DNA of 64,000 bases from Enterococcus villorum. Lineage in GTDB: Bacteria > Bacillota > Bacilli > Lactobacillales > Enterococcaceae. The stretch covers positions 1-64,000 of the forward strand of contig NZ_BJWF01000012.1 in NCBI RefSeq assembly GCF_007990225.1. The letters are read 5' to 3'. The notes below the pieces were generated by a model that saw only the letters and a list, made by a program, of their open reading frames with translations, had not been told where the DNA came from and did no database searches. A program made the position numbers and the translations under genes. Positions 45,421-54,032 of the stretch are shown one piece after another. Position 1 is the stretch's first letter. Each line of letters begins with the position of its first letter.

Positions 45421-46408
45421 AGTTCTCTCGCTTTAAAATTGCTTCTGTTAATGAAATCAATGTTTCTTTTGTCTGTCGTGTTGTCTCTGGTAATTTATTG
45501 ATTTCATTTAAGGCTTTTTCGATATATTTCTTTGCTAAATGTTGGGCTTTTTCTACGCCGTTTGCTTTTGTCACAATCGCACGGACAGCTTCCACTTCTG
45601 CTTGTGTTAATTGCTCTTTCTTTTCTAAGTAGTTGATTAATTCATTTTTTCGTTTTGTTTGTAATGCATAGATCAGTGGCAAAGAATAAACACCTTGGCG
45701 CATATCTTCTAATACTGGTTTGCCAATCTCTTCAGGTTTTTTCGTATAATCTAATATATCATCAATGATTTGAAAGGCCATTCCAATAGATAATCCGATG
45801 GAACCAGCTTTTTGTGAAAAGCGTTCGTTCATGCCACTTTCATAAGCCCCTACCGAACAACTTAATTGAAAGAGTTCGGCTGTTTTTCCAGAAATATTCT
45901 CTAAATATTGGGACACAGTCAAATGATAATTGTAGCGATCGTCCATTTGACCCAGTTCACCATCTAATACTTTTTCCATACTCCGTGAATTGATTTGGAT
46001 ACTTTTTAGTGAAGTAGCATAATTAGACAACAATTTGAAACAACACACAAATAAATAATCGCCCGCATAGACAGCCACCGTATTGCCAAAACGACCTCGC
46101 AAATTAAGCACTCCACGACGAACATCTGCTTCGTCTACAATGTCGTCATGGATCAATGTTGCTGTATGAAGCATTTCAATTGAAGCAGCTAATGCAATCG
46201 CTTTATCTCGATCTTGTTCTGGTCCAAATTGGGAAAACAGCAGTTGATAAGCAGGTCTCAACAATTTTCCTCCAGCATGGATGGTCTCTTTGATTGCTTG
46301 TTCCACTGGTTTATTTTTTAAACGAACAGCTTCTTCCATCTTCTTCAATGTTTCGTTTAATTCATCTTTTAAAGTGGGGTAGTCGTCCCACATTGGATGT
46401 AACTTCAT
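45419..46408 (-). CDS. dmkB: Polyprenyl diphosphate synthase of the EET locus
   Basis: Makes the isoprenoid side chain for demethylmenaquinone by adding isopentenyl units to an allylic diphosphate. 329 residues: first aspartate-rich motif LIHDDIVDEADVRRG (DDxxD, about 86-100), GKxLRP-type start (GGKLLRPAYQL), and the second motif AFQIIDDILDY. Chain length cannot be read reliably. It is the last gene of eetA-eetB-dmkB, 22 bases after eetB; in Listeria the corresponding DmkB supplies a dedicated quinone for extracellular electron transfer. It could also serve general menaquinone synthesis. Confidence 0.9.
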   Translation of the reverse strand: MKLHPMWDDYPTLKDELNETLKKMEEAVRLKNKPVEQAIKETIHAGGKLLRPAYQLLFSQFGPEQDRDKAIALAASIEMLHTATLIHDDIVDEADVRRGVLNLRGRFGNTVAVYAGDYLFVCCFKLLSNYATSLKSIQINSRSMEKVLDGELGQMDDRYNYHLTVSQYLENISGKTAELFQLSCSVGAYESGMNERFSQKAGSIGLSIGMAFQIIDDILDYTKKPEEIGKPVLEDMRQGVYSLPLIYALQTKRKNELINYLEKKEQLTQAEVEAVRAIVTKANGVEKAQHLAKKYIEKALNEINKLPETTRQTKETLISLTEAILKREN

Positions 46409-46430
46409 AAAAAAACCCCTTGTATAACAA

Positions 46431-46997
46431 TTATTTTTTCAAAAAAAGTGGTTGCCATTTCTCTTTTTGCTCTTTTTCATATTCTCTTTGGAAATTTTGT
46501 AAAGTTCGCACATGTTGCAATAAATAATTCGCTGCAATGCCAATTGCAATCCCAGATAAAATACCTAAAAAAGACAGGACAGGTAGATATAACATGACCG
46601 TCCATGATTGGGCAATAAAGGAAGCCATGACTAACTGACCAACATTATGCATAAAGCCCCCCGTTGCACTGATGCCAATAATACTTACTCTCTTAGGACC
46701 TAACTGTTTCACTAGTAGCATCCCAATGTAGCTAAGTAAGGCACCACTCATACTATAAAGGAAAGTGGAGATCGTTCCACCTAATAAAGTAGTCAAAAAT
46801 AAACGTAACCACAGTAATAAGAAACTGTCTCGTTTTTTCATCGTAAAGATTGCTACAATCGTAATTAGATTCGCTAACCCTAATTTTGCTCCTGGAGCAA
46901 AAGCAAAAGGATAAGGAATCATATTTTCGATTAATCCGATAATAACCCCTTGTGCGACTAGTAAAGAAATATAAATCATTTTTTGTAATTTTGTCAT
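46431..46997 (-). CDS. eetB: Gx transporter/heptaprenyl diphosphate synthase component I-like membrane protein
   Basis: A 188-residue membrane protein with five or six helices, of the Hpre_diP_synt_I/Gx transporter family (PF07456 type). Motifs: GVIIGLIENMIPYPFAFAPGAKLGLANLITI near the start and GISATGGFMHNVGQLVMA in the middle. Despite the family name it is not a synthase by itself; in Listeria the equivalent EetB works with EetA in extracellular electron transfer. It lies 12 bases after eetA. Function beyond membership of the locus is inference. Confidence 0.85.
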   Translation of the reverse strand: MTKLQKMIYISLLVAQGVIIGLIENMIPYPFAFAPGAKLGLANLITIVAIFTMKKRDSFLLLWLRLFLTTLLGGTISTFLYSMSGALLSYIGMLLVKQLGPKRVSIIGISATGGFMHNVGQLVMASFIAQSWTVMLYLPVLSFLGILSGIAIGIAANYLLQHVRTLQNFQREYEKEQKEKWQPLFLKK

Positions 46998-47009
46998 GGT
47001 GTGAACGGC

Positions 47010-47420
47010 TTAATAAATCAAGCTGTCTTCTTCACTCCCATCTGTGGATCGAACTTCGATCACTAATTTATGTGGTAAACAGACGATCGTTTCTCCGTTT
47101 TTGGAAGCCCAACCTCGCCTTACGCAAATTTGATCATCACAATCTGCTTCTTTTATTCGAATTTTGTCCCCATCAATTTCAATTAAATTATAATCCCCAT
47201 GAGCATCTTCATAAGTATACGTATAATTTTTATTTCCAGCTACTAATGGAAAAGTTTTGATTTCGTTACCATCTACACGTAATACTGCTTCTTTATTCGG
47301 CGTAGCATTTTCTTGTTGGTAGCTAAACACGATGACTGGTAAAAAAGAAAGAGCAATCAAAAGAACGATAATGAATATATCCCAAGGTTTGAGTAAACTT
47401 TTTTTGATAAATTCTTTCAT
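47010..47420 (-). CDS. eetA: NusG domain II-containing membrane-anchored protein
   Basis: A 136-residue protein with an N-terminal membrane anchor (PWDIFIIVLLIALSFLPVIVF) and an extracellular NusG_II domain: VLRVDGNEIKTFPL, then DCDDQICVRRGWASKNGETIVCLPHKLVIEV with three conserved cysteines and a CLPH motif. In Listeria and E. faecalis, EetA is needed for transfer of electrons from the membrane quinone to flavoprotein carriers or ferric iron. It heads eetA-eetB-dmkB on the minus strand, with AAGGAGGCG at its start. The gap before it holds a perfect 18-base hairpin (47506-47565). Confidence 0.87.
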   Translation of the reverse strand: MKEFIKKSLLKPWDIFIIVLLIALSFLPVIVFSYQQENATPNKEAVLRVDGNEIKTFPLVAGNKNYTYTYEDAHGDYNLIEIDGDKIRIKEADCDDQICVRRGWASKNGETIVCLPHKLVIEVRSTDGSEEDSLIY

Positions 47421-47505
47421 TTTTTCGTACGCCTCCTTCTTTTTCTGAGCTGTTTCCCAATTTTAGCATGAAACATGGATTGTGACAAAAGGGTTTTTCT
47501 CCGAG

Positions 47506-47565
47506 AAATAAGCCGGAATATCCGAAATTTGATGTCACAAATTTTCAGGATATTCCGGCTTATTT
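47506..47565. repeat. Perfect 18-base palindromic hairpin, EET copy 1
   Basis: Arms AAATAAGCCGGAATATCC (47506-47523) and its reverse complement (47548-47565) around a 24-base loop that contains AAATTT/AAATTT pairing. It has no T run, so it is not a plain terminator. A related imperfect hairpin lies at 50906-50958 on the other side of ndh2 and pplA. Confidence 0.8.
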
Positions 47566-47677
47566 CCAAGAATAGTTACTTTTGGAAAACCGAACACCAT
47601 TTATTCAATTCTTGCGATTTATCCAATCTCTCAGCAACTATGTTTTTAAATGTTTCGTTTAATGGTTCAGCCAATTG

Positions 47678-49618
47678 TTATTTTGAGCCATATCGGGATT
47701 TAGATCGACCATACCACCAATTACCTAGTGTTTTTTGTAACCATGGAACAACCCATCGATCCAATCCAATCGCACGACCTGAACCGTTCATCAAAGCAAA
47801 TGCAACAAAGATAAACCAAATATTTACCCAATAAAACATTCCTGATAAACAGAAAGTAACGACTAATACAATTGTTGTTGCACTACATAGCCATGTAAAT
47901 AATCCAGCAATCAACGCTAAAGCTAAAGCAAATTCAAAGAATACCATGAATTTTTGAAAGAACATCGCCACATCATTATTCGGCATGATCACTTGCATCA
48001 TTTTTGTAAACCAATCCGGTGATTTTTCAATCACAGCCATTGGTTGCTCTCCATAACCATAGCTTAAGCCGAAATGCGTGGCTGCTTGTGTCGCTGCTTC
48101 GCCTGCACCGCTTGTTGCAGCACCACTAGCAGCTGTTGTAGCATCCCCAGTCGCAGAAGCTCCACTTGCTACATCTGTGACATTGTACTCCCAAGTCCAA
48201 GGAAAAACACTATTGCCAGTAAACCAAGAACCTTCACCAAACCAAGTTCCTGGCTTCAATACTTCGCCATCACCTACGATTTTCTTGAATGCCTCGATGA
48301 ACCATACCAACCCATAAAATATGCGTAAAGGAACACTCCATAATACATTACCATAGCGTGAAGAATGACCACGTGTGACATTTCGATCATCTTTAATGTG
48401 GAAGAACTCATGCATCATATATTGGAACATATAATAGCCTGAACGAATATCAAAGAAATATTTCAAATTGACTATATGTTTCATTACAATTGCTAAGAAA
48501 CCACTTAAATGGATCTTATCAAATAAATTAGCCACACCCCATTTGGCACCAATCGAAACCATAAATCCTTGATAGTTTCCTTTAAATTTATGTTTTTCTC
48601 CACCCTTGATTGATGCGACAATATTGGCTGCTGCTGTATGTCCCGTTTGTTCAGCTGCTTGAACAATCTGAGGTGTCGGTGTCCCAGGAAACTCTTCATA
48701 AAAAACTAAGTCTCCAATGATATAAATGTTTTTATCTTCGTAACCCTTCGCTTGCATGTACTCATTTGCCACTAGGCGTTGACCGCGAGCAGATTCTAAT
48801 CCAAAATCAGCGGCATCAGATGTTCCTTTTACTCCAGCTGTCCAAATCAACGTGTGAGTTGGTACTTGTCGGCCGTCTTTTAATTTGATATGGTCTTTGG
48901 CTACTTCAACGATTGGCGCATTCAACAGTAATTCTACTTGTTGTTTTTTCAAATAACGCTCTGCTTTTGCGGCATCATTACGATCAAGCATGTTCAAAAT
49001 CGTAGGCATTGCCTCTACAACCATTAAGGTAATTTCACTTGGGTCTAGTTTATAATCTTTAGCCAAGCGATTTTTCCAATCGATTAATTCACCGATCATT
49101 TCAATTCCAGTAAATCCAGAACCACACACAACAAACGTCAACATCGCTTGACGTAGCGCATCATCTGGCTCTAACGCTGCTTTTGCAACCGTTTTTTCGA
49201 TATGTTCACGGATTCTTACTGAATCTTCAAAAGACCATAAGGTAAATCCATTTTCTTTTACGCCAGGTGTTCCAAAGTCATTGGGTTCACCACCCATTCC
49301 GATGATCAACTGGTCAAATGGATAAGTCCCTAATTTCGTTTTGACGATCTTTTGCTCTTTATCAATACCAACTACTGTATCTGTGACTAAGTGAACATTT
49401 TTTTGTCGTGCAAATAAATGCTGTAAGTCATATTGAATGGCTTCTGGTTCAACCCTTCCACCTGCAATCTCATGTAGTTCTGTCATCATCGTGTGGTATG
49501 AATGTCGATCAATCAAAGTGATTGTTACATCTTCTTTTTTCAGTTTTTTTGCCAAGAACTTTGTTGCTGACACTCCGGCATAACCTGCACCTACAACGAC
49601 AATATTTTGCTTTGCCAC
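47678..49618 (-). CDS. ndh2: Type II NADH dehydrogenase with membrane C-terminal domain
   Basis: Oxidises NADH and reduces a membrane quinone without proton pumping. 646 residues: FAD-binding VVVGAGYAGVSATKFLAKKL at the N-terminus, NAD-binding FVVCGSGFTGIEMIGELIDW (about 155-175), and the FAD second motif with YIIGDLVFYEEFPGTPTPQIVQAAEQTG. Unlike ordinary Ndh (about 400 residues), about 230 more residues follow: a helical link, an Ala/Gly/Thr-rich stretch (GASATGDATTAASGAATSGA) and DoxX-like membrane helices (FFEFALALALIAGLF). This long form is typical of the EET-specific Ndh2 (Ndh3 in E. faecalis). AGGAGCGGATG gives its start. Confidence 0.93.
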   Translation of the reverse strand: MAKQNIVVVGAGYAGVSATKFLAKKLKKEDVTITLIDRHSYHTMMTELHEIAGGRVEPEAIQYDLQHLFARQKNVHLVTDTVVGIDKEQKIVKTKLGTYPFDQLIIGMGGEPNDFGTPGVKENGFTLWSFEDSVRIREHIEKTVAKAALEPDDALRQAMLTFVVCGSGFTGIEMIGELIDWKNRLAKDYKLDPSEITLMVVEAMPTILNMLDRNDAAKAERYLKKQQVELLLNAPIVEVAKDHIKLKDGRQVPTHTLIWTAGVKGTSDAADFGLESARGQRLVANEYMQAKGYEDKNIYIIGDLVFYEEFPGTPTPQIVQAAEQTGHTAAANIVASIKGGEKHKFKGNYQGFMVSIGAKWGVANLFDKIHLSGFLAIVMKHIVNLKYFFDIRSGYYMFQYMMHEFFHIKDDRNVTRGHSSRYGNVLWSVPLRIFYGLVWFIEAFKKIVGDGEVLKPGTWFGEGSWFTGNSVFPWTWEYNVTDVASGASATGDATTAASGAATSGAGEAATQAATHFGLSYGYGEQPMAVIEKSPDWFTKMMQVIMPNNDVAMFFQKFMVFFEFALALALIAGLFTWLCSATTIVLVVTFCLSGMFYWVNIWFIFVAFALMNGSGRAIGLDRWVVPWLQKTLGNWWYGRSKSRYGSK

Positions 49619-49922
49619 TGTTCATCCGCTCCTTATTTGTAAACCTATTATTTTAAAATTTATAATAAAAGTTTTCATTTGATAACTATTACACAATCTT
49701 TATACATTATATAGATGTTATGTTCGTTTGTCTAATTCATTTTCATTATTTTTAAAAATTTGTTGCAAAGCATTTTTTCACGAAAATTACAGAAAGAAAA
49801 CGGTTTTAAAAATACATCAGTTATTTACGTAAAACGGTTGACTTATAGCTGATATATATTAGAATGTATAATGGATCACAAAGAATATTGTGGAATAAAA
49901 AAGGAAACGGTGGGAGTAAAAA
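49619..49922. promoter_or_regulatory. Divergent control region between ndh2 and pplA
   Basis: About 300 AT-rich bases between the two arms of the EET locus. A TATAAT near 49865-49870 with a preceding TG is a plausible -10 box for pplA, but its -35 partner is weak. No clear operator was identified. It contains no gene. Confidence 0.45.
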
Positions 49923-50852
49923 ATGAAGAAAAACCGATTTATTACTGGATTTGCTGTATTAGCTTTTTCAGCTTTAGTGTTAGGCGCTTGTGGTGCAGAT
50001 AACAACAGCAGTTCGAATAGCTCATCTAAAGAGTCAACTACACAAACTTCTGAAAGTGCAACAACTGAAAGTACAACAGAAGTCGTTGCAGGTGGCGAAT
50101 TAAAAGATGGCACTTACAAATTAGAAGAAAAAAATTACTCTAATGGCTATCGTGCTGTCTTCGAAATGGTTGTCAAAGATGGCAAGATTACTGAATCAAA
50201 ATATGACAACGTAAATGAAAACGGCGAATCTAAAACCAAAGATACAGATTATAACAAAAATATGGAAAATAAAGCTGGTACAAGCCCAGAAAAATTCATT
50301 CCAGAATTGAACAAACAATTAATCGAAGCTCAAAGCGCAAGCGGTGTTGAAGTAGTGACTGGTGCAACTCATTCTTCAGAAAGCTTCCAAAACTATGCTC
50401 AACAATTGATCCAAGCAGCTCAAGCTGGAAACACTGACACAATCGAAATCGATAATGGTGCAGATCTTAAAGATGGCACTTATAAATTAGAAGAAAAGAA
50501 CTACTCTAACGGTTACCGTGTGCAATTTGAGATGACTGTAGCTGATGGAAAAGTATCAGAATCAAAATTTGATTATGTGGATAAAGATGGCAAATCAAAA
50601 CAAGATGATGCTGACTACAATAAAAATATGAAAGCTAAATCTGGTACATCACCTGAGACTTACATTCCAGAACTAAATGATGAACTTGTGAAAGCCATGG
50701 GTGAAGAAGACGGTTCTCCAGCAGACGTAGAAGTGGTTACGGGGGCAACTCACAGCTCACATTCATTCGTAATGTATGCACAACAATTAGTGAATGCAGC
50801 TGAAAAAGGCGACACTCAAACAATTGAAGTTGACAATATCGTAACAAAATAA
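49923..50852 (+). CDS. pplA: Flavinylated electron-transfer lipoprotein
   Basis: A lipoprotein that carries covalently bound FMN and moves electrons from the membrane to outside acceptors. 309 residues: signal and lipobox ALVLGACG (cysteine about 23), a Ser/Thr/Glu-rich linker, then two FMN_bind repeats (about 60-175 and 178-300). Each ends in the flavinylation motif VVTGATHSS, where FMN is linked to the Thr or Ser. The repeats share KLEEKNYSNGYR near their starts, so they arose by duplication. In Listeria, PplA also yields a signal-peptide-derived pheromone (pPplA); whether that holds here is unknown. GGGAG precedes the ATG. Followed by fmnB. Confidence 0.94.
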   Translation: MKKNRFITGFAVLAFSALVLGACGADNNSSSNSSSKESTTQTSESATTESTTEVVAGGELKDGTYKLEEKNYSNGYRAVFEMVVKDGKITESKYDNVNENGESKTKDTDYNKNMENKAGTSPEKFIPELNKQLIEAQSASGVEVVTGATHSSESFQNYAQQLIQAAQAGNTDTIEIDNGADLKDGTYKLEEKNYSNGYRVQFEMTVADGKVSESKFDYVDKDGKSKQDDADYNKNMKAKSGTSPETYIPELNDELVKAMGEEDGSPADVEVVTGATHSSHSFVMYAQQLVNAAEKGDTQTIEVDNIVTK

Positions 50853-50905
50853 TTGAAACGAACTATTTGAAAAAAGATGACCGCAAAAGTGGTTTCTTTC
50901 GATCC

Positions 50906-50958
50906 AAGCCGAGATATCCAAAAATTTTCTTTGAAAAATTTTTGTGGTATTTCGGCTT
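50906..50958. repeat. Imperfect palindromic hairpin, EET copy 2
   Basis: Arms AAGCCGAGATATCC and GGTATTTCGGCTT plus inner AAAATTTT/AAAATTTT pairing. It is the same design as the hairpin at 47506-47565 (AAGCCG outer stem, ATATCC, then AAATTT). It lies between pplA and fmnB and contains no T run after the stem. Confidence 0.7.
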
Positions 50959-50983
50959 ATTTCTGAATGAAATGAGGAAACAC

Positions 50984-52084
50984 ATGTTAAAAAAACAATT
51001 ACTCTTCGTTGTTGCTTTATTCTCTTTATTGACGTTAGCCGCTTGTGGCACTTCATCAAAAGAAGCGACAACACAGAGTCAAACAGCAAACAAAATCTTA
51101 CAAGAACCCTATTCTGATGAACAGTTTCTATTAGGTACTTACGTTCGCATCCGCATCTATGATGAAGGGAAAAAAGATGCTTTAAAACCGGCCTTTGCTC
51201 GGGTAAAAGAATTAGGAGACAAGATCACCATCAATCAATCTGGTTCAGAAATTGATGCCGTCAATCAACAGGCGGGGATTAAACCGGTAAAGGTCTCGGA
51301 TGATGTTTATACATTGCTAAAGCGTGCCTATGAATATAGTGAAGATTCTCAAGGTGGATTTGACATGGCAATCGGCGCCATTACTCAATTGTGGCGAATC
51401 GGTTTTGATGATGCGAGAAAGCCATCACAAGAAGAAATCGATCAAGCATTAAAATTAGTTGATTATCATAAAATTGTGCTAAATGATCAAGATAAAACTG
51501 TTTATCTAAAAGAAAAAGGAATGATCATCGATCTTGGGGCAATTGCAAAAGGTTACATTACTGACGAAGTCGTCAAAGTACTTAAAAAACAAGGTGTGAC
51601 AACAGCTATTGTTGATTTAGGTGGAAATGTGTATGTTTTAGGTCATAGTCCAAGAGGAAATGATCAAGACTGGACAGTTGGTATCCAAGATCCTAACTTA
51701 GCACGTGGCTCTGTTTTAGGCTCCATTAAAGAACGAAACAAAACACTAGTCACTTCAGGTATCTACGAACGCTACTTGGAAGTAGATGGCAAAAAATACC
51801 ATCACTTATTTGATCCTGATACTGGCTATCCTTTTGATAACGACATTGCCAGTGTCACAATCATTACGGATAAATCAATTGATGGTGATGGCCTATCTAC
51901 AGCAGTATTTTCAATGGGTGTCAAAAAAGGATTGGACTACGTCGAAAGCGAATTAAATGATGGCACCGAAGCAATCTTTGTTACCAAGGAAAATAAAGTA
52001 TATGTAACCGACCCAATTAAAGATTCCTTTGTCTTAGATAAAGATTCAAAATATACAATGGGTGATCGTTCTGAATTAAAATAA
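50984..52084 (+). CDS. fmnB: Extracellular FMN transferase (ApbE family)
   Basis: Attaches FMN from FAD to Thr or Ser in proteins such as PplA. 366 residues as a lipoprotein: signal with LLTLAACGTS lipobox (cysteine about 21), then the ApbE fold: FLLGTYVRIRIYD, GGFDMAIGAITQLWRIG, IIDLGAIAKGYITD, AIVDLGGNVYVLGH, and HHLFDPDTGYPFDNDIASVTI with the metal/FAD-binding Asp-rich end. The start ATG at 50984 follows GAGGAAAC; the longer in-frame opening to 50867 only translates the upstream hairpin. Same operon as pplA and dmkA. Confidence 0.94.
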   Translation: MLKKQLLFVVALFSLLTLAACGTSSKEATTQSQTANKILQEPYSDEQFLLGTYVRIRIYDEGKKDALKPAFARVKELGDKITINQSGSEIDAVNQQAGIKPVKVSDDVYTLLKRAYEYSEDSQGGFDMAIGAITQLWRIGFDDARKPSQEEIDQALKLVDYHKIVLNDQDKTVYLKEKGMIIDLGAIAKGYITDEVVKVLKKQGVTTAIVDLGGNVYVLGHSPRGNDQDWTVGIQDPNLARGSVLGSIKERNKTLVTSGIYERYLEVDGKKYHHLFDPDTGYPFDNDIASVTIITDKSIDGDGLSTAVFSMGVKKGLDYVESELNDGTEAIFVTKENKVYVTDPIKDSFVLDKDSKYTMGDRSELK

Positions 52085-52096
52085 GGAGTATGAAAC

Positions 52097-53053
52097 ATGA
52101 CACTAAAAATCTTTTTAGAAGTAGTGGAACTACGAACAAAGGTGGCTAGTGTATTTCCTTTTGCGATAGGGGTTTTATTCTCTATCGCTTTTTTTCATGA
52201 AGTACATTGGTTCAACACCTTATTGTTTTTTATTGGTATGCTGATTTTTGATTTAGCAACGACTGCAATTAATAATTATATGGACTATCAAAAAGCGCAC
52301 TCAACTATTTATAAATACGAGGAGAATGTCATTGGTCGTACAGGAATTTCACCAAAACTCATTCGAAACATGATCTTAGGCATGATTTCATTCGTTCTCA
52401 TACTAGGTCTAATTTTAACTGCTCGTACAGGAATTTTATTACTATTTATGGGGGCTGTTTGTTGCTTTATTGGTATTTTTTATACCTTTGGCCCTATTCC
52501 ATTATCAAGAATGCCTTTAGGTGAAATTTTCAGTGGCGTAACGATGGGGTTAGGTATTTTTGCCATGGTGGTTTATATCAATACCTACAGTACAAAAGTA
52601 TTTGATTTAGTTCTTTCCTTGCACAGTGGGCAGTTTCGCTTAGAGGGCAATATTTGGGTAGTTCTAGCAATCATCCTGGCTTCACTACCTTTAGTCTTTA
52701 CGATCGCCAACATCATGTTAGCAAACAATCTTCGTGACTTAGAACGTGATATTGAAAATCACCGGTACACTTTGGTTTTTTACATTGGTCGTCCAGTGGG
52801 CATCGTCTTATTTCAACTACTCATGTATACTTGTTATTTGGTGATTTTGTTAGGCGTATTTACCCAAGTGTACCAATGGCCAGTGCTTGTCACTTTTTTC
52901 ACATTGCCAAAAATCTATAACAATCTCCAGAAATTTAAACAACAACTCCCACAACCGATTAGTTTTAGCTATGCTATCAAAAATATGATTTTATTTAATG
53001 GAAGTTACGCTTTTGGATTATTGCTTAGTATTCTTTTTACTCACCTGAACTAA
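52097..53053 (+). CDS. dmkA: UbiA-type prenyltransferase (dihydroxynaphthoate polyprenyltransferase-like)
   Basis: A membrane prenyltransferase that joins a polyprenyl chain to dihydroxynaphthoate, giving demethylmenaquinone. 318 residues with about eight helices and the two UbiA aspartate motifs: TTAINNYMDYQKAH (NxxxD) and ANNLRDLERDIENHRYT (second DxxxD). It follows fmnB by 12 bases with AAGGAG. In Listeria the EET locus has its own DmkA next to ApbE-type genes; with DmkB it supplies the quinone that Ndh2 reduces. It ends before a bidirectional terminator. Confidence 0.92.
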   Translation: MTLKIFLEVVELRTKVASVFPFAIGVLFSIAFFHEVHWFNTLLFFIGMLIFDLATTAINNYMDYQKAHSTIYKYEENVIGRTGISPKLIRNMILGMISFVLILGLILTARTGILLLFMGAVCCFIGIFYTFGPIPLSRMPLGEIFSGVTMGLGIFAMVVYINTYSTKVFDLVLSLHSGQFRLEGNIWVVLAIILASLPLVFTIANIMLANNLRDLERDIENHRYTLVFYIGRPVGIVLFQLLMYTCYLVILLGVFTQVYQWPVLVTFFTLPKIYNNLQKFKQQLPQPISFSYAIKNMILFNGSYAFGLLLSILFTHLN

Positions 53054-53114
53054 TCAGAAAACCCGTGCACGCTGTTTTAACTTTAGAAATCAACAGCAAG
53101 TATACGTTTCAATA

Positions 53115-53162
53115 AAAAGACTCTAAACAACGAGCATTTTAGCTTGATGTTTAGAGTCTTTT
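53115..53162. terminator. Bidirectional terminator between EET locus and conjugation genes
   Basis: AAAAGACTCTAAACA and TGTTTAGAGTCTTTT arms around an 18-base loop, between convergent gene groups. Confidence 0.85.
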
Positions 53163-53213
53163 GACAAATTCAATACGTTGCGATCGTAAAACAGAGCAGT
53201 AATCTTACAAATA

Positions 53214-54008
53214 TCAACGACCAAATGATACATTTGGCGTATTAAGACGTTTTATTGGCGGTTTCATACCAGACTTAGTTACTGTTGATCCTAGACCTAG
53301 CTCTCTTGCCTTATTACCTCGTCGCAATTCCTCATTCTGTAGAGCAGATTTTTGTTTTGCATGTTGAACACGGTCTGAAAATCTACTTTGTTTTACTTCT
53401 TTATCCAATGGCTGATTGTTTGACATATTTAAATTTGTATCTACAGCTTTCGATGGCCGTCTTTGTTCAACGTTTCGATCTGTATCTACAGCTTTCAATG
53501 GCATATCTTTCGGTTTCTTAGGATTTTCAAGTAAGACTGATAATTGGGGATTATTTTTTACTATCTCTTCAATCTTACCGGTTTTGTCTAGTGATATTAA
53601 TCGTTTTAGAAGGTTATGTTTAAACTTCCAGGCTGCTTTACTTAACTCTCTCGGATGAGTAATCGTTTTTTCCTGTGATTTTCCACTAAGTTTGCCCCAT
53701 AATTTACTTGTCATACTTTGTGGTTCAGGTGTAAGATATTCTTTTAATTCTGGTTCTTTCCTGAATGTCTTCTCTAAAAGCTTTTTATCATCAATCTTTG
53801 CAGATATTTCATCTATTACTTCTCGTTCTGCACTTTTCCTTAATTCCTCTATTTTCGTTTGACGGGCTTTGATTACTTTTCTTACCAACCATGTAACAGC
53901 TTGTATTAACTTTTTACTACCTTTAAAGATCATAGCTGGTGTAGCTTTAGACAAATCTTCAAGCTTACCGAGTTCTCTATCTGGTCCATTATCCATTTCA
54001 TTTTTCAC
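53214..54008 (-). CDS. Conjugative-element protein of unknown function
   Basis: A 264-residue cytoplasmic, basic protein. Helical first half (KSAEREVIDEISAKIDDKKLLEK), then an imperfect duplication around PLKAVDTDRN and PSKAVDTNLN, and a disordered basic end (KPPIKRLNTPNVSFGR). No membrane helix or known motif. It is the last gene of the minus-strand conjugation cluster, 24 bases after the previous one, and lies 50 bases from the terminator that separates the element from the EET locus. Position suggests a late transfer or processing function; nothing in the sequence names it. Confidence 0.7.
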   Translation of the reverse strand: MKNEMDNGPDRELGKLEDLSKATPAMIFKGSKKLIQAVTWLVRKVIKARQTKIEELRKSAEREVIDEISAKIDDKKLLEKTFRKEPELKEYLTPEPQSMTSKLWGKLSGKSQEKTITHPRELSKAAWKFKHNLLKRLISLDKTGKIEEIVKNNPQLSVLLENPKKPKDMPLKAVDTDRNVEQRRPSKAVDTNLNMSNNQPLDKEVKQSRFSDRVQHAKQKSALQNEELRRGNKARELGLGSTVTKSGMKPPIKRLNTPNVSFGR

Positions 54009-54032
54009 CTCCTTTATCTAGTAATTATTCTG

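Noticed and set aside
50867-50983. N-terminal extension of FmnB
   Set aside because: The extra codons translate the palindromic hairpin; the ATG at 50984 has a ribosome binding site and begins a lipoprotein signal.
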